From Burkholderia arboris (GTDB taxonomy: Bacteria > Pseudomonadota > Gammaproteobacteria > Burkholderiales > Burkholderiaceae), in assembly GCF_902499125.1 (NCBI RefSeq), contig NZ_CABVPX010000012.1, positions 124,001 to 188,000 of the forward strand: 64,000 nucleotides of DNA. Reading direction: 5' to 3'. A program made the position numbers and the translations under genes. The notes under the pieces were generated by a model. It worked only from the letters and a program-made list of their open reading frames with translations, ran no database searches and was not told where the DNA came from. Each line of letters opens with the position of its first letter. Position 1 is the stretch's first letter. Below, in pieces: positions 9,351 through 17,399 of this stretch.

Positions 9351-10395
9351 GATTGTCGACACCCGCGGATTCGAAACTCGCCATCTCGCTGAGGAACGCG
9401 GCCGCCGCGCGCACGAGCGGCAGCGCGAGCGCGGCGCCCGTGCCTTCGCCGAGCCGCAGGTCGAGCGCGAGCAGCGGCTTCGCGCCGAAATGCTCGAGCA
9501 TGCGCCGGTGTCCGGCCTCGTGCGACGTATGCGAGAACACGCAGTAGTCGCGCACGCCGGGGGCGATGCGCTCGGCGACGAGCAGCGCGGCCGTCGCGAT
9601 GAAACCATCGACGAGGATCGTCATCCGCTCGCTCGCGGCCGCGAGGTACGCGCCCGTCATCATCGCGATCTCGAAGCCGCCGAACGTCGCAAGCACGTCG
9701 AGCGGCGCGACCGCGTGCGAATGCTTGACGAGCGCGCGGCCGAGCACCGCGCGCTTGTGCGCGAGGCCCTGGTCGTCGAGGCCCGTGCCGCGCCCGACGC
9801 ATGCGTCGATCGGCACGTCGAGCAGACGGCTCATCAGGCACGCGGCCGACGACGTGTTCGCGATCCCCATCTCGCCGAAACCGATCACGTTCGTGCCGAG
9901 CGATGCGTGCAGGCGCACGCGTGCCGCGCCGGCGGCCAGCGCCGTCATCGCCTCGTCGCGCGTCATCGCCGGCTCCGCCGCGAAGTTACGCGTGCCGCGC
10001 GCGACCGGCAGCGACACCAGCCGGTCCGACAGCGGCAGCGGTGACGCGACGCCCGCATCGACGATCTCGAGCGTGCTCTGCGCGACGCCCGAGAACGCGT
10101 TGATCGCGGCGCCGCCGGCCAGGAAATTCGCGACCATCTGCGCAGTCACCGCCTGCGGATAGGGACTGACGCCCTCGGCCGCGATCCCGTGGTCGCCCGC
10201 GAACACGATCGTCACCGGACGCTGCACGACCGGCCGCTCGGTGCGCTGGATCAGGCCGATCTGCAGCGCGACCGCCTCGAGCTGGCCGAGGCTGCCGGGC
10301 GGCTTGGTCTTGTGGTCGATCACATGCTGCAGGCGCTTGCGCAGTGTGTCGTCGAGGGGCGCGATCGCGGGCGGGAAGTGGGTCGGAGTCGTCAT
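9340..10395 (-). CDS. cobT: nicotinate-nucleotide--dimethylbenzimidazole phosphoribosyltransferase
   Basis: Activates the lower ligand base 5,6-dimethylbenzimidazole to alpha-ribazole 5'-phosphate. The 351-aa length is normal. KTKPPGSLGQLE near residues 30-41, VFAGDHGIAAEGVSPYP, FGEMGIANTSSAA and the catalytic glutamate in LRLGEGTGAALALPL mark the family. ATG at 10395 (MTTPTHFPPAIAPL) was chosen over an upstream in-frame start at 10500. It lies 61 bp downstream of btuD. Confidence 0.97.
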   Translation of the reverse strand: MTTPTHFPPAIAPLDDTLRKRLQHVIDHKTKPPGSLGQLEAVALQIGLIQRTERPVVQRPVTIVFAGDHGIAAEGVSPYPQAVTAQMVANFLAGGAAINAFSGVAQSTLEIVDAGVASPLPLSDRLVSLPVARGTRNFAAEPAMTRDEAMTALAAGAARVRLHASLGTNVIGFGEMGIANTSSAACLMSRLLDVPIDACVGRGTGLDDQGLAHKRAVLGRALVKHSHAVAPLDVLATFGGFEIAMMTGAYLAAASERMTILVDGFIATAALLVAERIAPGVRDYCVFSHTSHEAGHRRMLEHFGAKPLLALDLRLGEGTGAALALPLVRAAAAFLSEMASFESAGVDNRDA

Positions 10396-10456
10396 CGAGG
10401 AGCCGTGTCGTGCGCGCGGCATGCGCCGCGCATCGAAAGAATCGGAAAGGGAAAGC

Positions 10457-11272
10457 TCATTGTCGCGCAGGCCACGCCGGCAGCAGCGCATCGCGACCAT
10501 TCTCGCGGATCAGCACGAGCGGATAGCCGAACGCGTCGCTCGCGCGCGCGGGCGTCAGCACGTCGTGCACGGGGCCGGCCCACGCGCGGCCGCGGCCGTC
10601 GAGCAGCAAGGCATGCGTCGCGAAACGCCGTGCGAGATTCAGGTCGTGACACGAGAACAGCACCGTGCGCGGGCCCGCTTCGAGCCATGCGGTCAGCGCG
10701 GTCAGGCAGTCGATCTGGTGATGCAGGTCGAGATGCGCGAGCGGCTCGTCGAGCAGCATCAGCGGCGCATCCTGGCACAGCGTCGCGGCCAGCGCGACCC
10801 GCTGCCGCTCGCCGCCCGACAGCGACAGGACGTCGCGCGACGCGAGCGCGGTCAGGTCGAACGTCGCGAGCGCATCGCGCGCGGCCGTTCGGTCGCCGTC
10901 GCGCTCCCAGCCCCAGCCACCGAGATACGGAAAGCGGTTGAGCAGCACCGTGTCGAACACGGTCGCGCTGAACGCGTCGTGCAATTGCTGCGGCATCAGC
11001 GCGCGGCGTTGCGCAAGTTGTTCGGGGCGCCACGCGGCAAGCGGCCGGCCGTCGATCTCGACGTGTCCGCCGGCCGGCGGCTGCAGCCCCGCGAGCGTCG
11101 CGAGCAGCGTCGTCTTGCCTGCGCCGTTCGGCCCCGCGACACACCAGATCTCGCCTGGGCGGAACGCCTGCGTGAAGCGGTCGAGCAGCGTGCGCGCGCC
11201 GGCCGTCAGCGTCAGGTCGACGGCCGCGCAGGTCATGTCGCCGCCATCGGCGTGTCGTGCAGCATCCGTCAT
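10457..11272 (-). CDS. btuD: cobalamin/corrinoid ABC transporter ATP-binding protein
   Basis: The cytoplasmic ATPase of a BtuCD-type importer, 271 aa. Walker A is GPNGAGKTT (about residues 48-56), the signature is LSGGERQRVALAA, Walker B is LMLLDEPLAHLD, and the switch histidine is in FSCHDLN. ATG at 11272 overlaps the permease stop as ATGA, favouring it over an internal start at 11236. Fe-siderophore transporters share the family; the riboswitch upstream and cob genes downstream point to corrinoids. Confidence 0.92.
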   Translation of the reverse strand: MTDAARHADGGDMTCAAVDLTLTAGARTLLDRFTQAFRPGEIWCVAGPNGAGKTTLLATLAGLQPPAGGHVEIDGRPLAAWRPEQLAQRRALMPQQLHDAFSATVFDTVLLNRFPYLGGWGWERDGDRTAARDALATFDLTALASRDVLSLSGGERQRVALAATLCQDAPLMLLDEPLAHLDLHHQIDCLTALTAWLEAGPRTVLFSCHDLNLARRFATHALLLDGRGRAWAGPVHDVLTPARASDAFGYPLVLIRENGRDALLPAWPARQ

Positions 11273-12384
11273 CGCATCGGTCTCCTCAGCAACATCCACA
11301 GGAACACCGGTACGCCGATCAACGCGGTCATCACGCCGACCGGCAACTGCGCGGGCGCGATCGCGGTGCGCGCGAGCAGGTCGGCCGCCATCACGCCGCC
11401 GCCGCCCGCGAGCATCGCGGCCGGCAGCAGCATTCGCTGGTCGTTGCCGAACGCGAGCCGCAGCGCATGCGGCACGACGAGTCCGACGAAGCCGATCGTG
11501 CCGGCCGTCGTCACCGCGGCCGCGGCGGCCAGCGACGCGACGAGATAGATCCGCACGCGCAGGCGCGCGACGGGCACGCCGAGCGCCTGCGCAGTCGCGT
11601 CGCCGCGCAGCAGCACGTTCAGTTGCGGCGCGGCCGGCAGCGCGACGCAGGCGGCCAGCAGCAGCGCACTCCATGCGAACCACGGCGCCGTCACGCCGTT
11701 GAGGTCGCCCGTGAGCCAGAAGATGATGCCGCGCAGCCGCGCATCGGGCGCGAGCGACAGCAACAGCGTGACGAGCGCACCCCACCCTGCCGCGATCACG
11801 ACACCGGTGAGCAGCAAGCGCGGCGACGCGTCGCGCGAATCGCCGCGCCACAGCTCGCGGCGCGCGAGGCCGAGCACGAGCGCGACCGAGACGAGCGAGC
11901 CGGCAAATGCGGACGCGTCGACGAGCCACCACGCGCCGCCCGCGATCATCGCGACGAGCGCGAAGCCGGCCGCGCCGCCGGACACGCCGAGCACGTAGGG
12001 TTCCGCGAGCGGGTTGCGCAGCAGCACCTGCAGCAGTGCGCCGGCGAGCGCGAGCAGCGCGCCGCACGCGAAGCCGGCGAGTGCGCGCGGCAGGCGCAGC
12101 GTGCGGACGATATCGGCGAACAGCGCATCGCCGCCATGCGGCACGAGCGACGCGAGTGCCTGCCACGGCGACATCGGCACGCTGCCGATCGACAGCGACG
12201 CGACGAACAGCAGCGCGACCACGGCGGCCAGCGCGGCCCAGATCGCGGCGGCGCGCGCGGCGCTCATGCCGTGCACGGCCGCGCGCATGACGCGCGGCGC
12301 ATCCGATTGAGGGTGCCGGCCGGACGTGACAGGGACGCCGCGCGGACGATTGGGGTCAGCATCGAAGAACATTCCGTGAAGCAT
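11269..12384 (-). CDS. btuC: cobalamin/corrinoid ABC transporter permease (FecCD/BtuC)
   Basis: Inner-membrane permease with about ten hydrophobic segments. FecCD-family motifs are RLPRALAGFACGALLALAGA, RNPLAEPYVLGVSGGA and GTIGFVGLVVPHALR. Several starts are possible: ATG 12384 has a GGAGG sequence 11 nt upstream, close to the riboswitch; ATG 12288 or 12267 would give 339 or 332 aa, nearer the family's ~330. The start is therefore uncertain and 12384 is given on the ribosome site. First gene of the riboswitch-controlled operon. Confidence 0.92.
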   Translation of the reverse strand: MLHGMFFDADPNRPRGVPVTSGRHPQSDAPRVMRAAVHGMSAARAAAIWAALAAVVALLFVASLSIGSVPMSPWQALASLVPHGGDALFADIVRTLRLPRALAGFACGALLALAGALLQVLLRNPLAEPYVLGVSGGAAGFALVAMIAGGAWWLVDASAFAGSLVSVALVLGLARRELWRGDSRDASPRLLLTGVVIAAGWGALVTLLLSLAPDARLRGIIFWLTGDLNGVTAPWFAWSALLLAACVALPAAPQLNVLLRGDATAQALGVPVARLRVRIYLVASLAAAAAVTTAGTIGFVGLVVPHALRLAFGNDQRMLLPAAMLAGGGGVMAADLLARTAIAPAQLPVGVMTALIGVPVFLWMLLRRPMR

Positions 12385-12431
12385 TGCGCGCCCCGCCTCC
12401 CCGCAGGCCACGCGTCACGAAGCCCATGCAG

Positions 12432-12663
12432 GCTTCCCGTCTCGGCCGGTATCCGGGCTGGCGGCGGTCCGGCTCGCCTTCCCGCGCGTTTCACGCGCAG
12501 TGGCCCGCGCCCGCGTGCGACATCTGCACGCAAAACGCGCCCGAGCCGGCCTGCGTCAAGGGACGCGGCCGCTTACCGTTGCGGGGGCAGCGCAGGCTGG
12601 TGTGCTCCCGGAGCGCACGCCCTGCTTCCCGTTTAACCGCGCGTGCCACGCGCGAGCACCGAG
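12432..12663 (-). promoter_or_regulatory. cobalamin riboswitch (AdoCbl aptamer)
   Basis: Read on the minus strand, the leader holds the conserved blocks in the correct order: CGGTG near 12662, the GTTAAACGGGAA stretch, CCGCAACGGTA at 12574-12584, GGCCACTG with a following GGGAAGGCG at 12476-12506, and the B12 box AGCCCGGATACCGG at 12446-12459. The element ends about 45 nt before the chosen btuC start, so it probably controls translation or early termination in response to adenosylcobalamin. Boundaries are approximate. Confidence 0.93.
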
Positions 12664-12832
12664 GCGGCGCCAGTTTAGGAGCGGGTAACGCGAGCGTCAA
12701 GGAAGCGTCCGGACACGTACGGGAAGCACCGATTCACGGCAAGAAGCAGGGGTGTTACGACTGGAAACGTTACAGATGTCGGATTGCACGGTATTCCGCG
12801 CTAAAATGCTGGGTCTTTAGAGGACGCAGCAA

Positions 12833-13183
12833 ATGCTCAACGAACTCGAAACCTTATCTCAAAATATTGGCCGTCTGATTTCGCTGAACAAGCGCTATCA
12901 CGCGGAACGGCTCGCGCTCGAGGAGCAGGTCGCGCAATTGCGCGCGGAAGCGGACACGGTCCGCGCGGAACTCGCGGAACTGCGCGATGAACGCAATGCG
13001 CTCGCGGCCGAGCGTGACACGCTGTCGGCAAAGATCGACGACGCCCAGGTGAAACTGAACGCGATTCTCGAAAAGCTGCCGCGCTCGAAAAGCGCGGAGC
13101 AAGCCGACAACCAGCTCGACCTGCTGGATGCGCAGGCGCGTCCGGATGGCGATGACGCGGCCAGCCACGGAGAACATGCATGA
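12833..13183 (+). CDS. ZapB-like coiled-coil protein
   Basis: A 116-aa, mostly helical protein with heptad-like leucines over residues 1-85 (LEEQVAQLRAEADTVRAELAELRDER is part of it) and an acidic tail. It overlaps zapA by 4 bp as ATGA. Size, coiled coil and adjacency to zapA suggest a division-ring accessory factor similar in role to ZapB, but short coiled coils are poor evidence for homology. A -10-like TAAAAT lies at 12802-12807. Confidence 0.75.
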   Translation: MLNELETLSQNIGRLISLNKRYHAERLALEEQVAQLRAEADTVRAELAELRDERNALAAERDTLSAKIDDAQVKLNAILEKLPRSKSAEQADNQLDLLDAQARPDGDDAASHGEHA

Positions 13184-13494
13184 GCACCAAGCAGATCGAA
13201 GTCTCGATTCTCGGTCAGGCCTATCGGCTCGCCTGTTCGGCCGAGACCGAAGCGGCGCTGCTCGAGGCCGTCGCGCGGGTCGACGCCGAAATGTCGAAAA
13301 TCCGCTCGAACAGCTCGGTACGCGGCACCGATCGCATTGCGGTGATGGCGGCGCTGTCGCTCGCATCGGAATTGCTGCGGCTGCAAACGAGCGTGCGGCA
13401 CGGTGAAGCATTTCCGGCGGAGGAAATCCGTCGTACAATGCACCAGATGAACGAACAGCTCGGCGCGGTGCTCGCACAGCACGAGACGCAGTAA
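13180..13494 (+). CDS. zapA: cell division protein ZapA
   Basis: Binds FtsZ and stabilises the Z ring in the cytoplasm. The 104-aa protein begins STKQIEVSILGQAYRLAC, the typical ZapA head domain, followed by AVARVDAEMSKIR and a helical tail. Its start overlaps the ZapB-like gene by 4 bp, so the two are probably co-translated. 6S RNA follows downstream, a placement also known in other Proteobacteria. Confidence 0.95.
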   Translation: MSTKQIEVSILGQAYRLACSAETEAALLEAVARVDAEMSKIRSNSSVRGTDRIAVMAALSLASELLRLQTSVRHGEAFPAEEIRRTMHQMNEQLGAVLAQHETQ

Positions 13495-13576
13495 CGTTTT
13501 AATCGATGCGTCGATTCCCCTTGATCTCTGCGATCAACGGTGGTCAAATTGGCGCATCGAATCACAGTTCAGTCAG

Positions 13577-13756
13577 CTTCCCTGCCTGGTTCGCCAAGGT
13601 CATATATTCCTTGAACCAATGCCATGTGCACGGTTGCGGAAATTTGTAGCACGGGCGCGCGCGTCACTCTGTCTGATGTACCCGAAGTGCTGCTAACTGC
13701 GACCAATTCTGAACCCCAGGTTCAGGATGCCGGCCTAGCGGCCAAGGCGGGGGCCT
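13577..13756 (+). ncRNA. ssrS: 6S RNA
   Basis: A ~180-nt non-coding stretch directly after zapA. The closing stem can form between CCCTGCCTGG near 13580-13589 and CCAAGGCGGGG near 13742-13752. It holds CCTTGAACCAATG on the 5' side and TGAACCCCAGGTTCAGG on the 3' side, the pattern seen in 6S RNA. 6S RNA mimics an open promoter and sequesters the housekeeping sigma factor's RNA polymerase. The placement (zapA-6S) supports the call. Ends are approximate, and a terminator follows. Confidence 0.85.
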
Positions 13757-13760
13757 ATCC

Positions 13761-13796
13761 AACGGCATCGGGCACGTCCCGGTGCCGTTTTCTTTT
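13761..13796 (+). terminator. terminator after 6S RNA
   Basis: AACGGCATCGGG (13761-13772) can pair with CCCGGTGCCGTT (13778-13789), leaving one unpaired G on the right arm and a 5-nt loop, followed by TTTTCTTTT. Confidence 0.85.
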
Positions 13797-13828
13797 GTAG
13801 CAGCCTCTTTCTGCGTCGATCACGATCC

Positions 13829-14290
13829 ATGCAATACTGGCTGATGAAGTCCGAACCGGACGAAGCAAGCATCGACGATCTCGCCAACGCCCCGCAGCGC
13901 TCGCTGCCGTGGACCGGCGTGCGCAACTATCAGGCGCGCAATTTCATGCGCGACACGATGAAGATCGGCGACGGCGTGCTGTTCTATCACTCGAGCTGCC
14001 CCGAGCCGGGCATCGCGGGCCTCGCCGAAGTGTCGTCGACGCCCTACCCCGATCCCACCCAGTTCGATCCGAACAGCCCCTATTACGACCCGAAATCGAC
14101 GCAGGAAACGCCGCGCTGGCTGCTCGTCGACGTGCGCTACGTGAACAAGTCGCCGCTCGTGCCGCTCGCCGCCCTGCGCGAACACGACGAGCTCGCCGAC
14201 ATGCGCGTGCTCGCACGCGGCAACCGGCTGTCGATCACACCCGTCACGCGCGCCGAATGGCGGTTCATCACCGAAAAGCTGATGAAGTAA
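13829..14290 (+). CDS. EVE domain protein (thymocyte nuclear protein 1-like)
   Basis: A 153-aa single-domain protein. MQYWLMKSEPDEASIDDL, TGVRNYQARNFMRD and GDGVLFYHSSCPEPGIAGLA are classic EVE-domain sequences, a PUA-like fold thought to bind modified bases. In bacteria these proteins are widespread and their substrate is mostly unknown; some occur in restriction systems, but here it stands alone behind 6S RNA. The whole domain is intact. Confidence 0.9.
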   Translation: MQYWLMKSEPDEASIDDLANAPQRSLPWTGVRNYQARNFMRDTMKIGDGVLFYHSSCPEPGIAGLAEVSSTPYPDPTQFDPNSPYYDPKSTQETPRWLLVDVRYVNKSPLVPLAALREHDELADMRVLARGNRLSITPVTRAEWRFITEKLMK

Positions 14291-14369
14291 GCGCGCGCCA
14301 AAGGTCAAATCTGGTCAGCACGTGCCGCCGTCACGGAACTCGCGGCACTTTCGCGCAGCCTAAGCAACC

Positions 14370-14408
14370 GCTGCCGGTCGATCGGGCCGGCTGTCGTTTT
14401 TTTCGTCG
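14370..14408 (+). terminator. possible terminator after the EVE gene
   Basis: A short GCCGG/CCGGC stem with a 9-nt loop is followed, after TGTCG, by a run of eight T. The stem is weak, so this is tentative. Confidence 0.35.
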
Positions 14409-14471
14409 CGCGGTACGCCCGCGTCGCGCACGCGCAATCCGCGTGCGCGCCCTCGCACAAGGAGTCCAACA

Positions 14472-15212
14472 ATGACCAAGAAATCCGCACTCGCGCTGTC
14501 GCTCGCCCTCGCCGCTGCCGTTCCCGTCGCGCTGACGCTCGCGTCGCCCGCCGCGCACGCGCAGACCGCAAACCCGCATTTCCCCGAGCCGGCGGGTGTG
14601 CTGTCGCTGTCATCGCAGGCCAGCGCCGACGTGCCGCAGGACATCATCCACATCACGCTGTTCTACGAGCAGCAGGCCAAGGATCCGGGCAGCCTCACGG
14701 CGCAGTTGAACCAGCGCGCCGACGCGGCGCTGTCGCAGGCGAAGGGCGTATCGGGCGTCACCGCGCACACCGGAGCGTTCTCCGTGTATCCGAGCACCGA
14801 TCGCGACGGCAAGATTTCCGCGTGGCGCGGCCGCACCGAGGTTGCACTCGAATCGCGCGATTTCGCGGCGGCGTCGAAGCTGGCGGGCCAGTTGTCGAAC
14901 CTGATGCAGGTCGCAAACGTCGAGTTCTCGCTGTCGCCCGAAGCACAGCGCACGGCCGAGCAGAAGCTCACGACCGAAGCGATCAAGTCGTTCCGCGCAC
15001 GCGCGGACGAAGCCGCGAAGGCATTCGGCTACAGCAGCTACACGATCCGCGACGTGAATGTCGGCAGCGGCCGCAACGTGCAGCCGTACACGCGCATGAT
15101 GGCGATGGCCGCGGCACCGATGGACAGCGCGAAGATGAGCGCACCGATCGCGGTCGAAGGCGGCAAGGCCACCGTGTCGGTCACCGTCAACGGCTCCGTG
15201 CAGATGAAGTAA
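14472..15212 (+). CDS. SIMPL (DUF541) domain periplasmic protein
   Basis: A 246-aa exported protein. The signal peptide runs to about AAHAQTA (residue 30). The rest matches the SIMPL/DUF541 domain: VLSLSSQASADVPQDIIHITL at the start of the mature part, then repeated helix-strand units. Members are periplasmic or outer-membrane-associated proteins (such as E. coli YggE) linked to stress tolerance; the molecular role is not settled. A strong ribosome site (aaggag) lies 6 bp before the ATG. Confidence 0.88.
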   Translation: MTKKSALALSLALAAAVPVALTLASPAAHAQTANPHFPEPAGVLSLSSQASADVPQDIIHITLFYEQQAKDPGSLTAQLNQRADAALSQAKGVSGVTAHTGAFSVYPSTDRDGKISAWRGRTEVALESRDFAAASKLAGQLSNLMQVANVEFSLSPEAQRTAEQKLTTEAIKSFRARADEAAKAFGYSSYTIRDVNVGSGRNVQPYTRMMAMAAAPMDSAKMSAPIAVEGGKATVSVTVNGSVQMK

Positions 15213-15239
15213 CGCGCATCGCGCAGCTGCCGAAAACGA

Positions 15240-15272
15240 AAAACGCCGGCCCGAGGGCCGGCGTTTTTTTTG
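15240..15272. terminator. bidirectional terminator between SIMPL gene and lgt
   Basis: AAACGCCGGCCC / GGGCCGGCGTTT (12 bp with a short loop) followed by eight T on plus; a run of A lies on the other side. It serves the convergent SIMPL and lgt genes. Confidence 0.9.
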
Positions 15273-15325
15273 TTTGCCTTCACGTTGTCGAAGCACGCGT
15301 CGATTGCGCGCGCATCGATTTCACA

Positions 15326-16216
15326 TCACGCAGCAGCGTTTGCCGCGCGGCGGCGATACGCCCAGATCATCAACGCGATGCCCGCGAGGATCATCGGCAG
15401 CGACAGCCACTGCCCCATCGACAGGCCGAGCGCCAGCAGGCCGAGGAAATCGTCAGGCTCGCGTGCGAACTCGACCGTGAAGCGTGCGAGGCCATAGCCG
15501 ATCAGGAACAGCGCGGACACGGCGCCCATCGGCCGCGACTTGCGCGAGAAGAAGAACAGCGCGAAGAACAGTGCAACACCTTCGAGCGCGATTTCATAGA
15601 GCTGCGAAGGATGGCGCGGCAGCATCTGGTATTGCATGAACACATCGGCGAGATGCCACTTCTCGACGAGCGCCGGATGCTTCGGCAGCCAGGCCGCATC
15701 GTCGCGCATCGCGCCCGGGAACAGCATCGCCCACGGCGCCGTCGGATCGGTCACGCGGCCCCACAGTTCGCCGTTGATGAAGTTGCCGAGCCGCCCGGCC
15801 GCGAGCCCCGTCGGCACCATCGGCGCGACGAAATCGGTCACCTGCAGCCAGTGCCGCTTGCGCTGCCACGCGAACAGCACCATCGCGAGCGTCACGCCGA
15901 GGAAGCCGCCGTGAAACGACATGCCGCCTTCCCACACCTTGAACACGTCGAGCGGATGCGAGAGGTAGAAATCGGCCTTGTAGAACAGCACATAGCCGAG
16001 CCGGCCGCCGAGCACGGTGCCGAGCACGCCGTAGAACATCATGTCGTCGATGTCCTTCGCGGTCCAGCCCTGCGCCGCGACATGCGGCAGTTTCAGGCGG
16101 ATCCGGCCGACGACGATCGCCGCGATGAAGCCGACGAGATACATGAGGCCGTACCAGCGCACGGCCAGCGGCCCGAGATGGATCGCAACGGGGTCGAAAT
16201 TCGGGTGAATGATCAT
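15326..16216 (-). CDS. lgt: prolipoprotein diacylglyceryl transferase
   Basis: Transfers diacylglycerol from phosphatidylglycerol to the lipobox cysteine of prolipoproteins, in the inner membrane. The 296-aa protein has about seven membrane helices. [16 protein letters not shown] carries the essential histidine, and [16 protein letters not shown] is the Lgt signature with the conserved arginine. [23 protein letters not shown] is the standard N-terminus, so ATG at 16216 is safe. It is essential in most Gram-negatives. Confidence 0.97.
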   Translation of the reverse strand: MIIHPNFDPVAIHLGPLAVRWYGLMYLVGFIAAIVVGRIRLKLPHVAAQGWTAKDIDDMMFYGVLGTVLGGRLGYVLFYKADFYLSHPLDVFKVWEGGMSFHGGFLGVTLAMVLFAWQRKRHWLQVTDFVAPMVPTGLAAGRLGNFINGELWGRVTDPTAPWAMLFPGAMRDDAAWLPKHPALVEKWHLADVFMQYQMLPRHPSQLYEIALEGVALFFALFFFSRKSRPMGAVSALFLIGYGLARFTVEFAREPDDFLGLLALGLSMGQWLSLPMILAGIALMIWAYRRRAANAAA

Positions 16217-16305
16217 GGGTTAGCGAAGAAGTTTTCGAATACGGTACGGCCATGGCATGTGTGCAGCGCCGCGCGTTGGACGGCACCCGCGCGCCATCGT
16301 TCACG

Positions 16306-17280
16306 TCACGCGGCAAGACCCTGCGCGCGCACGACGTCGATGAAGCCGGCGAGCACGGGGCTCACGTCGCCGGTGCGCCACACCAAACCCGTCTCGACGA
16401 CCGGCGCGTGGCCGGCAAGCGGCCGGTAGACCACGCCGGTGCGCCGCAGGTTACGCAGCGATTGCGGCACCAGTGCGACGCCCATGCCGGCCGACACGAG
16501 GCTGACGATCGTCTGCATCTGGATCGCCTCCTGGCCGATGCGCGGGGTTTCCCCCGCCGCGCCGTAGCAGCCCGTAATGATGTCATAAAAGCCGGGCGCC
16601 AAACGACGTGGAAAGATCACGAGCGGCAACGCGGCCACTTCGGCGAGATGCACGGGCGCGTCTTCGGGCGCGTCGGACGCTGCGGCCGGCGATCCGGCGG
16701 CCGGCGACCCGGCGGCCGGCGACCCGGCGGCCGGCATCGCGACGACCAGCGGCTCACGCATGACGGGCAGGTACGACAACCCGGCCGCATGGCGCGGCGG
16801 CACGGGCGGAATGACGAGCCCCGCGTCGATGCGCCCGGCGACGAGTTCGTCGATCTGCACATCGCTCGTCGCCTCGGCAAGCTGCAGGCGCACCTGCGGA
16901 TAGCGCGCGCCGAACGCACGCAGCAACGATGGCAGCAGCCCGTAATCGGCGGTCGACACGAATGCGAGCGACAGCGAACCGGCCTCGCCGCGCGCGAGCC
17001 GTCGCGCCAGCGGCGGCAGCGCATCGGCCGACGCCAGCAGACGGCGCACGTCGGGCAACAGCGCCGCGCCGACCGCCGTCAGCGCCACCGAGCGCTTGGT
17101 GCGCACGAACAGCGCGACGCCGAGCGCGTCCTCGAGCGCCCGGATCGCCTGCGACAGCGGCGGCTGCGTCATCGACAGGCGTTCGGCCGCGCGGCCGAAA
17201 TGACGCTCTTCGGCGACGGTCGCGAAATAGCGCCACTGGCGCAGGTCGGGTGTCGGATCGGCCATGCTCGACTCATTCAT
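16306..17280 (-). CDS. LysR-family regulator divergent from ilvD
   Basis: A 324-aa LysR-type regulator. The N-terminal winged helix-turn-helix is ATVAEERHFGRAAERLSMTQ (the wHTH core), followed by a substrate-binding domain. The linker at about residues 200-216 contains three GSPAA units encoded by a 15-bp tandem repeat. Starts at 17280 (MNESSMADP) or 17265 (MADPTPDL) are both possible. It is divergent from ilvD with 119 bp between, so it may regulate ilvD; the effector is unknown. Confidence 0.9.
   Translation of the reverse strand: MNESSMADPTPDLRQWRYFATVAEERHFGRAAERLSMTQPPLSQAIRALEDALGVALFVRTKRSVALTAVGAALLPDVRRLLASADALPPLARRLARGEAGSLSLAFVSTADYGLLPSLLRAFGARYPQVRLQLAEATSDVQIDELVAGRIDAGLVIPPVPPRHAAGLSYLPVMREPLVVAMPAAGSPAAGSPAAGSPAAASDAPEDAPVHLAEVAALPLVIFPRRLAPGFYDIITGCYGAAGETPRIGQEAIQMQTIVSLVSAGMGVALVPQSLRNLRRTGVVYRPLAGHAPVVETGLVWRTGDVSPVLAGFIDVVRAQGLAA
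16685..16735 (-). repeat. 15-bp tandem repeat inside the LysR gene
   Basis: GCCGGCGA(T/C)CCGGCG occurs three times head to tail (16685-16699, 16700-16714, 16715-16729) with a partial fourth copy. It encodes GSPAA repeats and keeps the frame, so copy number could vary between strains without breaking the gene. Confidence 0.85.
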
Positions 17281-17309
17281 GTGACGACTTAATAAGCGAC
17301 AAATAATAT

Positions 17310-17324
17310 ATTGGACATCCCAAT
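17310..17324. promoter_or_regulatory. candidate LysR operator (ilvD control region)
   Basis: ATTGG-N5-CCAAT is a perfect inverted repeat with the T-N11-A layout of LysR boxes. It lies midway in the 119-bp divergent region. Confidence 0.5.
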
Positions 17325-17399
17325 CCGGAAACTCCATTCTTGATTGATCCGAACCGGCGCGCCCGCGCGAGCGACGCCCACACAACGATGGAGCCCCCC

